From Gaoshiqia hydrogeniformans (GTDB lineage: Bacteria; Bacteroidota; Bacteroidia; Bacteroidales; Prolixibacteraceae), in the NCBI RefSeq assembly GCF_049347105.1, contig NZ_CP186334.1:4030001-4094000 (forward strand): a stretch of DNA of 64,000 bases, read 5' to 3'. Under the pieces are notes generated by a model, which worked only from the letters and a program-made list of their open reading frames with translations, did no database searches and was not told where the DNA came from. This document shows, one piece after another, positions 24,730 through 32,931 of the stretch (within the stretch, counting starts at the first letter, position 1; the number at the start of each line of letters is the position of its first letter). A program made the translations under genes and the position numbers.

Positions 24730-25245
24730 ATGACAAGAAAAAAAGGACTGTTCAAATACATTCTGCCGGTAGTGATGGCCGTAATGGTTTTCGCATGTTC
24801 TAATGATCCTGTGGTTGAAGAAATCGATTATTCTCCTCAGCGCGAAGCCGGAATCATTGATGAATATATTGATTTTCTGGTAGAGGAAGGTTATGATGTC
24901 GACACAACCGCTTTGGGAGTTTTCTATGTAATTCTGGAAGAGGGCGAAGGCGAATTTGTTCAGGAGGGAAATTCCATCGGGATTAAGTATGTTGGCTTTT
25001 TCCCGGAGAGCGGAGCGGTTTTCGATCAGTCGGCCTACTGGTATGACAATGGTATTTGGAAATTTACCTATCCGTCAAGCGGAGTGATTTCCGGCTTTAA
25101 TGATGCCATTGGGTTGCTAAATCCCGGGGCCCGGGGATTATTCTTAATTCCATCGATACTGGCCTACGGAACAACAGGTTACGGGAGTGTTCCTCCCTAT
25201 TCGCCCCTGGCCTTTCAAATCGAACTAAGCGAAATTTATGAATAA
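24730..25245 (+). CDS. FKBP-type peptidyl-prolyl isomerase lipoprotein
   Basis: 171-aa exported lipoprotein. A short signal peptide ends in a lipobox (MVFACS, Cys at about 23). The FKBP domain (about 70-170) shows GNSIGIKYVGFF, GAVFDQS, GVISGFNDAIGLLNPGARGLFLIPSILAYG (seen as ISGFNDAIGLL and LIPSILAYG) and PPYSPLAFQIEL. ATG 24730 is preferred because it begins the signal peptide. Similar lipoproteins include gliding protein GldI, but no gliding genes are near. It probably assists folding of surface or periplasmic proteins. Confidence 0.9.
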   Translation: MTRKKGLFKYILPVVMAVMVFACSNDPVVEEIDYSPQREAGIIDEYIDFLVEEGYDVDTTALGVFYVILEEGEGEFVQEGNSIGIKYVGFFPESGAVFDQSAYWYDNGIWKFTYPSSGVISGFNDAIGLLNPGARGLFLIPSILAYGTTGYGSVPPYSPLAFQIELSEIYE

Positions 25246-25305
25246 TCTGCTGGTTTATTTCAGATCAATTGTATCGCCCGGGCCGGGGAGCGGGTTTCCT
25301 TTCCT

Positions 25306-26367
25306 ATGAACAGACAACATACCGACCTGCTGAAAAAAATGTTGCCGGGTTTTATCCCGCTCTTTGTGTTTATCCTGGTGGATGAATTCTGGGGGATCCG
25401 CGCCGGGCTGATTGCCGCATTGATCATTGGTGTGGCCGAGTTAATCTGGATTGGCCTCCGTGAAAAACGATTCGACCGGTTCGTCTTGTTTGATACCCTG
25501 TTGTTACTGGTTCTTGGCGGGATTTCGATTCTGCTCGACAATGCTATTTTCTTTAAGCTGAAGCCTGGCCTGGTGGAGTTAATTCTTTGCGCGGTACTGG
25601 CCCTGTCGGCGTTTTCGAAAGTGAATATAGTAGCGTTAATGAGTAAGCGCTACATGAAGGATATGACGCTTTCGGGCCAACAGATGGCAAAGATGAGGCG
25701 CAGCCTGAAACTGATGTTTTATGTGTTCTTTGCGCATACCCTGCTCGTTTTTTATGCGGCTTTTTATTTGTCCGATGCGGCTTGGGCATTCATCAGCGGC
25801 GGATTGTTTTACATCTTGTTTGGTCTGGTGTTTCTGATCGAATTTATCCGGCAACGGTCAGCGAATAAGAGAGTTAATAACGAAGAGCATTTGCCTGTCG
25901 TTAATGAGGACGGACAGATTCTGGGAATGGCTCCGCGTTCGCTGTGTCACAGCGGACAAAAGTTGCTTCACCCGGTGGTGCATTTACATGTAATGAATAA
26001 GCACAAGGCCATTTATCTGCAAAAGAGGCCTATGGATAAACTGGTTCAGCCCGGGAAGTGGGATACGGCGGTTGGCGGACATATCGCTTATGGCGAAGAC
26101 CTGCAAACGGCGCTGAAGCGCGAAGCCTGGGAAGAACTCGGATTAAACGGTTTTCAGGCCAGGCTGCTGAAAAAGTATATTTGGGAAAGCGAGCTGGAAC
26201 GCGAACTGGTGTATGTGTTCGAAACTTACGATCATCAAAGTATCAAGCTGCACTCGGATGAAGTAACTGAAGGTAAATTCTGGACCAGGGCGCAAATTGA
26301 CAAAAACCTGGGACAAGGCGTTTTTACCCCGAATTTCGAGCACGAATACCGGATGCTGTTTCGTTAA
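25306..26367 (+). CDS. YciB-like septation membrane domain fused to Nudix hydrolase
   Basis: 353-aa two-part protein. Residues 1-185 hold about six hydrophobic helices in the pattern of YciB/IspZ (inner-membrane septation protein A). Residues about 200-353 form a Nudix domain with a complete box (GGHIAYGED at 257-265, REAWEELGL at 272-280) and an IDI/YfcD-like flavour (LQKRPMDKLVQPGKWDTAVGG, read as QKRPMDK and QPGKWDTAVGGH). The Nudix domain would face the cytoplasm at the membrane. The frame is continuous and the joining linker is charged (RQRSANKRVNNEEH), so this is a real fusion, not a frameshift. Substrate unknown. Confidence 0.8.
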   Translation: MNRQHTDLLKKMLPGFIPLFVFILVDEFWGIRAGLIAALIIGVAELIWIGLREKRFDRFVLFDTLLLLVLGGISILLDNAIFFKLKPGLVELILCAVLALSAFSKVNIVALMSKRYMKDMTLSGQQMAKMRRSLKLMFYVFFAHTLLVFYAAFYLSDAAWAFISGGLFYILFGLVFLIEFIRQRSANKRVNNEEHLPVVNEDGQILGMAPRSLCHSGQKLLHPVVHLHVMNKHKAIYLQKRPMDKLVQPGKWDTAVGGHIAYGEDLQTALKREAWEELGLNGFQARLLKKYIWESELERELVYVFETYDHQSIKLHSDEVTEGKFWTRAQIDKNLGQGVFTPNFEHEYRMLFR

Positions 26368-26428
26368 GCAGGTATTTTGTTTAATCCGCACTGCCCACCG
26401 CGACTGCCTGCTGCGACTGAAAACTAAT

Positions 26429-27130
26429 TCATCTTCCCAAAACAAAGATCGTTGGCCGTTTTTGAATATCCGGTTTTTGTGTTTTCCACTCACCGATGGT
26501 CCTGGTCCGTATAAATTCGGTTTCGAGGGTTAAATCGCAGGCAATGCAAAGCCGGGTCTGTGGCTGGCAATAATTCAGCAAATCGTCCAGTAGTTGCAGG
26601 TTCCGGTAAGGCGCTTCAATAAATAGCTGGCTTTGATTTTCGGCATAAATACGTTTTTCCAGCAGTTTGATTTGTTGCGCTTTTTCGTCTTTTTTGATTG
26701 GCAAATAGCCGTTGAAGGCAAAGTTTTGTCCGTTCATGCCCGAAGCCATCATGGCCAGCAGGATGGAGGAAGGCCCGACCAGCGGAATGACCCGGATACC
26801 TTTCTCGTGTGCAATCCGAACCACGTCGGCTCCCGGATCGGCAACCCCCGGGCAACCGGCTTCCGACATCACACCGACATGCAGGCCGGCTTTAATGGGT
26901 TCGAGGTAGGCGTGGAGCTGATTTTTGTCGGTATGTTTGTTCAGTTCGTAAAAACGGAGCGAATCAATATCGATGGACGGGTCTGTTTTTTTTAGGAAAC
27001 GCCGGGCTGTACGAATGTTCTCAACAATAAAATGAGAAATGGAATGAATGATCTCCCGGTGATGCGTCGGGATCACCGTATGCAATTCGCTTTCGCCCAG
27101 CGTGAGGGGGATCAGGTAGAGATTCGCCAT
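26429..27130 (-). CDS. SAM-dependent methyltransferase, RsmI-like (tetrapyrrole methylase fold)
   Basis: 233-aa protein of the 16S rRNA (cytidine-1402-2'-O)-methyltransferase family, in the short Bacteroidota form without the C-terminal extension of E. coli RsmI. Landmarks are LYLIPLTLGE at the N-terminus, the glycine-rich cofactor loop MSEAGCPGVADPGADVV (about 89-105), LVGPSSILLAMMASGMNGQNF (LVGPSSILLAMMASG shown) and FIEAPYRN. Whether it methylates C1402 or another rRNA site is not determinable from the sequence. Confidence 0.87.
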   Translation of the reverse strand: MANLYLIPLTLGESELHTVIPTHHREIIHSISHFIVENIRTARRFLKKTDPSIDIDSLRFYELNKHTDKNQLHAYLEPIKAGLHVGVMSEAGCPGVADPGADVVRIAHEKGIRVIPLVGPSSILLAMMASGMNGQNFAFNGYLPIKKDEKAQQIKLLEKRIYAENQSQLFIEAPYRNLQLLDDLLNYCQPQTRLCIACDLTLETEFIRTRTIGEWKTQKPDIQKRPTIFVLGR

Positions 27131-27145
27131 GGATTAAATTTTTTT

Positions 27146-27153
27146 CAAAAATA
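27146..27153 (-). promoter_or_regulatory. Candidate -7 element for the RsmI-like gene
   Basis: Minus-strand TATTTTTG (TAnnTTTG), 15 nt upstream of the start at 27130. Confidence 0.35.
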
Positions 27154-27192
27154 ATTATTTTCAATTCACAGGCCGAAAAAATCAATTTTTTG

Positions 27193-27200
27193 TAGTTTTG
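27193..27200 (+). promoter_or_regulatory. -7 promoter element almost abutting the MBL gene start
   Basis: TAGTTTTG (TAnnTTTG) ends 8 nt before ATG 27209, implying a leader of only a few nucleotides. Confidence 0.4.
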
Positions 27201-27208
27201 CAAACTGC

Positions 27209-27988
27209 ATGGATACCCCGCTTCACATCAGTCTGGAATTTCTGGGTACCGGCACTTCACAGGGAGTTCCGGTGGTGGCTTGTGATTGTCCGGTTTGTTT
27301 GTCGGCTAACGAGAAGGATAAACGACTGCGATCGTCGGTTTTAATTGAAGTAAATGGTTTAAAGCTGGTTATTGACGCGGGGCCCGATTTTCGCCAGCAG
27401 ATGTTGCGGGTGGGTTTGCGTCAGTTGGATGCCATTTTGCTGACCCACGAGCATACCGATCATATTTTTGGTTTGGATGATATTCGTGCGTTTAATTGGG
27501 TGCAGCGGCATCCGACCGATATTTATGCCGAAGAGCGGGTACAGGAAGCGATCAGACGCGTGTTCAGTTATGTTTTTGCCAGTAACCGCTATCCGGGCAT
27601 TCCGCAAATGGCACTGCACCTGGTTGAAAACAGAGCATTCCGGATAAAGTCGCTGGAGGTTCTTCCCATCCGTGGTTTTCACCATCTGTTGCCGGTGTTT
27701 GGTTTCCGGATAGGCCGCATGGCTTATTTGACCGATGTTAATTCGCTCGAATCAGGCGAAAAAGATAAATTATTTGGTTTGGAAGTGTTAGTTGTTAATG
27801 CGTTGCGCATTGAACGGCATGTTTCGCATTATAACCTCGAAGAAGCTTTGAATCTGATTGATGAAGTAAAGCCCCGAAAGGCCTACCTCACTCATCTTTC
27901 TCACCAGTTGGGCTTGTACGACGAGGTTCAGCGACAACTCCCGAAGCATGTTTTTTTGGCGTATGACGGGCTCCGGTTGGAGATTTGA
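27209..27988 (+). CDS. MBL-fold metallo-hydrolase (PhnP-like)
   Basis: 259-aa metallo-beta-lactamase-fold phosphodiesterase. Metal-binding motif HxHxDH is at 80-85 (HEHTDH). GTGTSQGVP (13-21) and the CDCPVC cluster (25-30) resemble PhnP, which hydrolyses cyclic phosphodiesters. Further ligands are in RGFHH and YLTDVN, and the C-terminal THLSHQLG holds the last His. The gene is common in Bacteroidota and its in vivo substrate is unknown. It is divergent from the RsmI-like gene. Confidence 0.9.
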   Translation: MDTPLHISLEFLGTGTSQGVPVVACDCPVCLSANEKDKRLRSSVLIEVNGLKLVIDAGPDFRQQMLRVGLRQLDAILLTHEHTDHIFGLDDIRAFNWVQRHPTDIYAEERVQEAIRRVFSYVFASNRYPGIPQMALHLVENRAFRIKSLEVLPIRGFHHLLPVFGFRIGRMAYLTDVNSLESGEKDKLFGLEVLVVNALRIERHVSHYNLEEALNLIDEVKPRKAYLTHLSHQLGLYDEVQRQLPKHVFLAYDGLRLEI

Positions 27989-28138
27989 GCCATGCTTTCC
28001 TGTTAAAAAAATCATTAGTTTTTTTAGCTTAGTAAAAGCGATTTTCAGTTATAACCGCTCAGTACACGAACATAAAAGCCGATTGCATTAGAAATAGCCG
28101 AGGGTCCGGTCAATATGAAGCCTCATGCAAACTTCGTT

Positions 28139-29134
28139 TTACATCCCCGCGTAAATGATTAGCGAGATTCCGGCGACAAACAGCAAAAACATGGCCGTCA
28201 GCAAGCCCGATGTGCCGTCCGCCTGCTTGAATTCTTTCCAGATAAAAACACCCCATAGGGCAGCGACCAAAGTGGCTCCCTGCCCTAATCCGTATGAAAT
28301 GGCAAAACCGGCTTTTCCCGCAGCAAGAATACTGAACGACATGCCGATGCACCAGATCAGTCCGCCTAAAATGCCCGTCAGGTGTTCTTTCGGCCTTCCC
28401 GAAAAATAGTCGGCATATGAAACCGGTTTCCCTTCTATGGGGTTTTTCATTAAAATCGTGTTAAATACAAAGTTGCTAGTCAGGATACCCAGTGTAAAAA
28501 TAAACACGGCGGTGTAGGGGCTGAGGTAACCGCTTTCCGGTTGTTCGAAGTTGCTTGCCATCGAACTGGCAACAAAACGATAAAACAACGCCATTAAAAT
28601 ACCTCCGCTTACAGACAAAAGAATCCCTTTGGCCGGGACTTTGCTGTTTTGAGAGGCTTTTTTGCGGTAAGCCAATGCATCCAGGACGATGGCGAGTGTT
28701 ATTAAGGTTACGCCTGTGAACAGCCAAGTAGCGTTGCCCTGCGGACTGGCAATATAATTGATCAGCACACCCAGTACCAGTGCAATACCAATGCCCACCG
28801 GGAATGCTACAGCCATTCCTGCCACCGAAATAGCTGCAACAACCAGAATATTGGCTGCATTGAAAATGATTCCTCCCGTAAAAGCATTTAACAGCTTTCC
28901 GGATTCGGCTTGTGCCAAATCGCGAAGAAATGAACGTCCTTCATTTCCAAAACTACCCAACGTAAAAGCAAAAAGTAACGACATCAGTACAATTCCTGCC
29001 ACATAGTCCCAATAAAACAATTCGAAACGCCACGATTTTTCGGCTAATTTTTGAGTGTTGGCCCATGACCCCCAACAAAGCATGGTGATCATACACAGAA
29101 AAACAGCAACCGGGTAAGATGATACAATATACAT
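28139..29134 (-). CDS. Ribose/sugar permease of the drug/metabolite superfamily (RhaT/GRP/RbsP-like)
   Basis: 331-aa inner-membrane transporter with about ten transmembrane helices. The N-terminal MLCWGSWANTQKL is characteristic of GRP/RhaT-type sugar transporters, as are AFPVGIGIALVLGVLINYI and the closing GQGATLVAALWGVFIWKEF, shown as segments. It is the last gene of an operon with ribokinase, nucleoside hydrolase and ADP-ribosylglycohydrolase. Context points to uptake of ribose (or a nucleoside-derived sugar), as in the B. thetaiotaomicron rbs locus, which carries a permease, kinases and hydrolases of these families. Specificity is inferred. Confidence 0.85.
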   Translation of the reverse strand: MYIVSSYPVAVFLCMITMLCWGSWANTQKLAEKSWRFELFYWDYVAGIVLMSLLFAFTLGSFGNEGRSFLRDLAQAESGKLLNAFTGGIIFNAANILVVAAISVAGMAVAFPVGIGIALVLGVLINYIASPQGNATWLFTGVTLITLAIVLDALAYRKKASQNSKVPAKGILLSVSGGILMALFYRFVASSMASNFEQPESGYLSPYTAVFIFTLGILTSNFVFNTILMKNPIEGKPVSYADYFSGRPKEHLTGILGGLIWCIGMSFSILAAGKAGFAISYGLGQGATLVAALWGVFIWKEFKQADGTSGLLTAMFLLFVAGISLIIYAGM

Positions 29135-29169
29135 AAGTGATTTGTTTGAAGAAGTTTAGAGTTGTTAGG

Positions 29170-29202
29170 TTATTGGTCATCGATTACCGATTACCGATTA
29201 CA
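29170..29202. repeat. Short tandem repeat between the permease and ADP-ribosylglycohydrolase genes
   Basis: CGATTAC-type words repeated three times (about 29181-29201), preceded by TTATTGGTCAT. It shares words with the intergenic stretches at about 4572-4610 and 20157-20240. Confidence 0.45.
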
Positions 29203-29219
29203 GGAGCTCATCGCCATAT

Positions 29220-30761
29220 TTAATTGGGTACAACCTGTTTACTTGAGTAGACCAGATAATGATTTATCCGGACCGGGTGACATTTTTCTTTTGAGATTAA
29301 TTTTATACGAACTTCGTGTTTCCCTTCCGCGAGCCCAAAACGCCAGCATACGTCGTGCTTTCGTTCCTTAAAACCGGCAGGCATCATAAAAGTTTCTGTC
29401 TTTTGCCCGTCAATAAATATTTCTATTTCAGGATCCGGTAATGCTTCCTGTTGTCTTTGGGTTCGGCCGTTGACAACAAATCCGTTTCCTTCAAAATTGA
29501 ATAGAAACTCATCATTTCCGGGTTCTAACATTTGATTGATCTCATTTTTAAAAACAGGGAAATGATCATGAAAACCTATTTCTAACGCAACGGGTTTAAT
29601 CTCTTGCCGGGGAAGCCGGATCACGGAGGCGGAAGTATCGGCTCCGTTTTTTTCCAGTACGGCCAACGCATGTTTGTAGCCAATCGTGTAAACATCATTC
29701 AGCGACATTGTCGTGTATCTGAAATTCAGGTTCTCAACCGGATAAAGCGGTATTTTCCAATATTCAGGAATTTGGGAATAGCCCAGCATGGTTCCCAAAA
29801 TTCCACCGGCGCTGGCAGGGTTGCAGTCTGAGTCCTGGCCGCAGCGTGTGCTGATATCGATGGTTTTGGTATAATCGCCTTCACCGTAAAGTAATCCGAT
29901 GACGATGTAGGCGGCGTTAATCTTTGCGTCAATATTGAAAGCCGAAAAAACGCCGTCGGGACATCCGATATCAGAAGACCATTTTCGTTCGCATTCAAAC
30001 CAGGTCTGTTTCCAGTCATTGGGAAACTGCTTGTGCCAACCGATGACGTCGGTTATACACTGATGAAATTGAGACTCGGATGGAATGGTTTTTAAGGCTT
30101 CCGATACCACCCATGTTATATCATCAGAAATGAAAGCTAATGAATACATGGCAGCCACGTATACGCCTCCATACCAGCCATCACCGTAATTCATAATGTG
30201 GCCGATTTTGTCGCAGATTTCCGAGGCGGTATTCACCATTCCCGGCGACATCAGTCCGGCGAAGTCTGCTTCTATTTGAAAGTCAATATCCTCAGAATGG
30301 GGATTGTTCATCCAGAAGCCCGATTCGGGCGGCATCATTCCGTTGAGAATATTGTACCGTGCTGCCTGGTTGGCATGCCACAAGTCATAATCAGCATGCG
30401 CAAAAGCCAGCGCATGCGAACTTGCCGGCGCATCCAGACCTTCTTTTTCAAAAACATCCACAAAGGTGAGGTCCATGTAAATGTCATCGTAGAGCCCGGG
30501 CGAATTTTCGTAATACCATTTACAGCGGTTTTCATCCCAGGGAATGGGGTGGTAGTCCTGAATCATGGTCCCGTTAAACCTGAATTCCGTTGGTCCTCCG
30601 TAAGTACATCCGATTACCTGGCCGGCCCAGCCGCCTTTGATTTTATCCTGAAGTGCGTTTTTTGAAATTTCGTTGCTGAACGTCTGATCCGCTCCGTGCC
30701 TCTTTTCGGTACAGGACATGATTGTCAGTAAAATGGCTGTTAAGTATATGAATTTTTTCAT
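29220..30761 (-). CDS. ADP-ribosylglycohydrolase family lipoprotein
   Basis: 513-aa exported protein. A lipoprotein signal ends IMSCTE (Cys 17). The ADP-ribosylglycohydrolase fold (about 35-370) has GGWAGQVIGCTYGG (42-56 region), the acidic metal-binding segment DDIYMDLTF (about 92-100), and the C-terminal metal motif CGQDSDCNPASAGG near residue 310. A beta-rich tail of about 110 residues follows. Family members remove ADP-ribose from proteins or cleave related glycosidic bonds. Here the enzyme would act outside the cytoplasm and feed ribose-containing products to the operon's nucleoside hydrolase, permease and kinase. Confidence 0.9.
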   Translation of the reverse strand: MKKFIYLTAILLTIMSCTEKRHGADQTFSNEISKNALQDKIKGGWAGQVIGCTYGGPTEFRFNGTMIQDYHPIPWDENRCKWYYENSPGLYDDIYMDLTFVDVFEKEGLDAPASSHALAFAHADYDLWHANQAARYNILNGMMPPESGFWMNNPHSEDIDFQIEADFAGLMSPGMVNTASEICDKIGHIMNYGDGWYGGVYVAAMYSLAFISDDITWVVSEALKTIPSESQFHQCITDVIGWHKQFPNDWKQTWFECERKWSSDIGCPDGVFSAFNIDAKINAAYIVIGLLYGEGDYTKTIDISTRCGQDSDCNPASAGGILGTMLGYSQIPEYWKIPLYPVENLNFRYTTMSLNDVYTIGYKHALAVLEKNGADTSASVIRLPRQEIKPVALEIGFHDHFPVFKNEINQMLEPGNDEFLFNFEGNGFVVNGRTQRQQEALPDPEIEIFIDGQKTETFMMPAGFKERKHDVCWRFGLAEGKHEVRIKLISKEKCHPVRINHYLVYSSKQVVPN

Positions 30762-30796
30762 CGGTTTGTTTTTAAATTATTCGTGTCAGGTGAAAT

Positions 30797-31783
30797 TTAT
30801 CTCGTTTCGTACATCATCAATTCATCGATAATATCTGCAATTTTTTGATAAGGGTACTTGTGTGAGAGAAAATAGTGGTTTGCATTCGTGTCCGGGTCCC
30901 AGGCATTTTGCCCGTTTTCGAAGATGATGAACTTGCCGGGACCATTCAGATAAAAATATTTTTCCGGTTCGCGTATGGCACAAAGTACGGCTGTTTGGTC
31001 CCATGAATTTCGTTTTTCCGATTTTTCAGACCCATAAGTATCCAGATTGTACCGATATGCCCAAGCCAACGGGTTATCAGCCGAACCTTCGTCAGCGAGC
31101 TTGAGGCCGGTCATTATGCTGACTCCGATTTCAAATCCGCTGAAAAGAATGGCTGTCGGCCAGTTTTGAAAGACATAAAACGAAGCTTCCGGATGTTTAT
31201 TCACGTTAAATTCACTTCCTTCAGGAAACCGGCCTGCCATGGCGACCCAGCATTTCACTTTCTTTTTGACCAGTTCCATCCCGCTTAACGGTGAAAAATC
31301 ATCAGGTCCTGATTTTAGCAAACCGGCCAGATTGCTTGTGAATCCAACAGTAACAATGGTGACACTTTTATCTTTTTGTTTTGCCAGCGTTTTTCGGTAA
31401 ACTTCGACAGCAGAAGGGTAGTCGGCATTTGTTTTTCTGTCACTTAAAAACAGGGAAACAATGGAATCATTCCAGTGATTTTGGGCGGTAAAGTCGGGTG
31501 CATCGGGAACCGCTGCGCCAACCGGGATGTCCGGCCTTCTGAAATAGCGGTTAAAGGCTTCTATGGTTGGAGCAATAGTCGGGTAGGCATCGCTGGCGCA
31601 ACAGGCCAGTATTTCACACTCGCCCTTGTTGGCCAAAGCATGCAGCACAGCAATTGCTCCAACATCGTCATAATCGGGTCCCATATCGGTGTCGAAAATG
31701 ATTTTTACAGGTTCAGCGGAGTTGCCTGTAAAGGAGTAAGCTATTAAAATGGAAATTGCTAAAAGTAAGCTTTTCAGTTTCAT
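30797..31783 (-). CDS. Exported nucleoside hydrolase (inosine-uridine preferring type)
   Basis: 328-aa nucleoside N-ribohydrolase that cleaves nucleosides to base and ribose. After a signal peptide (about 1-23) comes the calcium-binding motif DTDMGPDYDD (31-40), a variant of the usual DTDPGIDDA with one extra residue. NKHPEASFYVFQNWP and the final NANHYF region carry further ligands. The start at 31783 gives a clean signal peptide; an alternative at 31810 overlaps the ribokinase stop. It is the second gene of the ribose/nucleoside operon, and export suggests extracytoplasmic nucleoside breakdown. Confidence 0.92.
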   Translation of the reverse strand: MKLKSLLLAISILIAYSFTGNSAEPVKIIFDTDMGPDYDDVGAIAVLHALANKGECEILACCASDAYPTIAPTIEAFNRYFRRPDIPVGAAVPDAPDFTAQNHWNDSIVSLFLSDRKTNADYPSAVEVYRKTLAKQKDKSVTIVTVGFTSNLAGLLKSGPDDFSPLSGMELVKKKVKCWVAMAGRFPEGSEFNVNKHPEASFYVFQNWPTAILFSGFEIGVSIMTGLKLADEGSADNPLAWAYRYNLDTYGSEKSEKRNSWDQTAVLCAIREPEKYFYLNGPGKFIIFENGQNAWDPDTNANHYFLSHKYPYQKIADIIDELMMYETR

Positions 31784-31806
31784 CGATATCTGTTTTAAGT
31801 TGGTTT

Positions 31807-32727
31807 TCAATTATTGGTATGGGTTTCGACTTCTTTTCGCGATGGAATGGAAGATTGCGCTCCGATACGCGTAACAGATACTGAAGCCGCTTTGCAGGCA
31901 AACTCAACAGCTTGTTGCAGGGGTTTGTCTTCGGAAAGCGCAACTGCCAGGGCGCCGTTGAAGGTGTCGCCGGCGGCAGTGGTATCGGTTGCAACCACCG
32001 CAGGGGCGCTTACCAAGCCCGAAAAACCGTCGCTTAATACATAGGCTCCTAATGCCCCCATCGTAATGATGACAATTTGAATTCCTTTTTCTTTTAGTTT
32101 TTTGGCAACTGTTTTCGCCGACTCTTCGTCGGTTACCCGTAAGCCCGTAAGAAGTTCAGCTTCGCTTTCATTGGGAGTTATCAGGTAAATATTTTTCAAC
32201 AATCCATCGGGTAGCTGATCGGCTGGTGCAGGGTTCAGAATTACTTTTTTCCCTTTTCGGGAAGCAATTTCAGCAATATGGGCAACCGTTGACACCGGAA
32301 TTTCCAATTGCAGCAAAACGATCTCCGAGTCTTCCATGACCGAAATTGCCTGATCAAAATCGGTTTCCGAGAGCGTTCCGTTCGATCCGGGTGCTACCAC
32401 AATCGAATTTTCTCCTTTCGAATCAACCGTGATCAGCGCAACACCACTCGGGTTTTCGGGATCGGTGGCTACAAAATCAACATTAATTCCTTCGTCTTCC
32501 AGTAATTGCATGGCTTGTTTGCCAAAAATGTCGTTGCCAATTTTCCCAACAAACGAAACTGTTCCGCCCAATCTCCTGGCAGCTACAGCCTGGTTGGCCC
32601 CTTTACCGCCCGGATTCATCAGAAACCGGCCCCCGAGGATCGTTTCTCCGGGAGCGGGAAACTTTCGCGTTTTTATAACCATATCGGTGTTGGAACTTCC
32701 AACAACCAGAATTTTTTTGATCGTCAT
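31807..32727 (-). CDS. rbsK: Ribokinase
   Basis: 306-aa PfkB-family ribokinase that phosphorylates D-ribose to ribose-5-phosphate. PfkB signature 1 region is NPGGKGANQAVAARRLGG (about 38-55). The ATP/catalytic signature DTTAAGDTFNGALA (about 246-259) contains the catalytic Asp and reads like E. coli RbsK. The start ATG at 32727 gives the standard ILVVGSSNTDMV N-terminus. It is the first gene of the operon and faces the divergent 496-aa gene. Confidence 0.95.
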   Translation of the reverse strand: MTIKKILVVGSSNTDMVIKTRKFPAPGETILGGRFLMNPGGKGANQAVAARRLGGTVSFVGKIGNDIFGKQAMQLLEDEGINVDFVATDPENPSGVALITVDSKGENSIVVAPGSNGTLSETDFDQAISVMEDSEIVLLQLEIPVSTVAHIAEIASRKGKKVILNPAPADQLPDGLLKNIYLITPNESEAELLTGLRVTDEESAKTVAKKLKEKGIQIVIITMGALGAYVLSDGFSGLVSAPAVVATDTTAAGDTFNGALAVALSEDKPLQQAVEFACKAASVSVTRIGAQSSIPSRKEVETHTNN

Positions 32728-32931
32728 ATTTTTGTTTTATCGGCACACTAAATTATCTGATTTTGGCGTTTAATTTCTTCCAATATTTACTGACTTATAT
32801 ATTTTTAACGAGTTAATTATGTCTTAAAATATGATTATTTGTTTGATATATATCGATTTAATAAGATATAACTGACGAATATCTTATATTTTTAATGCTT
32901 CGTTGATGAATGGAATGTTATTAAACAGCAT
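32728..32931. promoter_or_regulatory. Divergent control region with perfect inverted repeat
   Basis: 204-bp AT-rich gap between rbsK (minus) and the orphan gene (plus). It holds a perfect 9-bp inverted repeat, ATAAGATAT (32861-32869) and ATATCTTAT (32879-32887), separated by 9 nt, and a short palindrome GATATATATC at 32845-32854. The repeat has the size of a dimeric regulator's operator, or of a leader hairpin for the gene at 32932. Confidence 0.5.
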
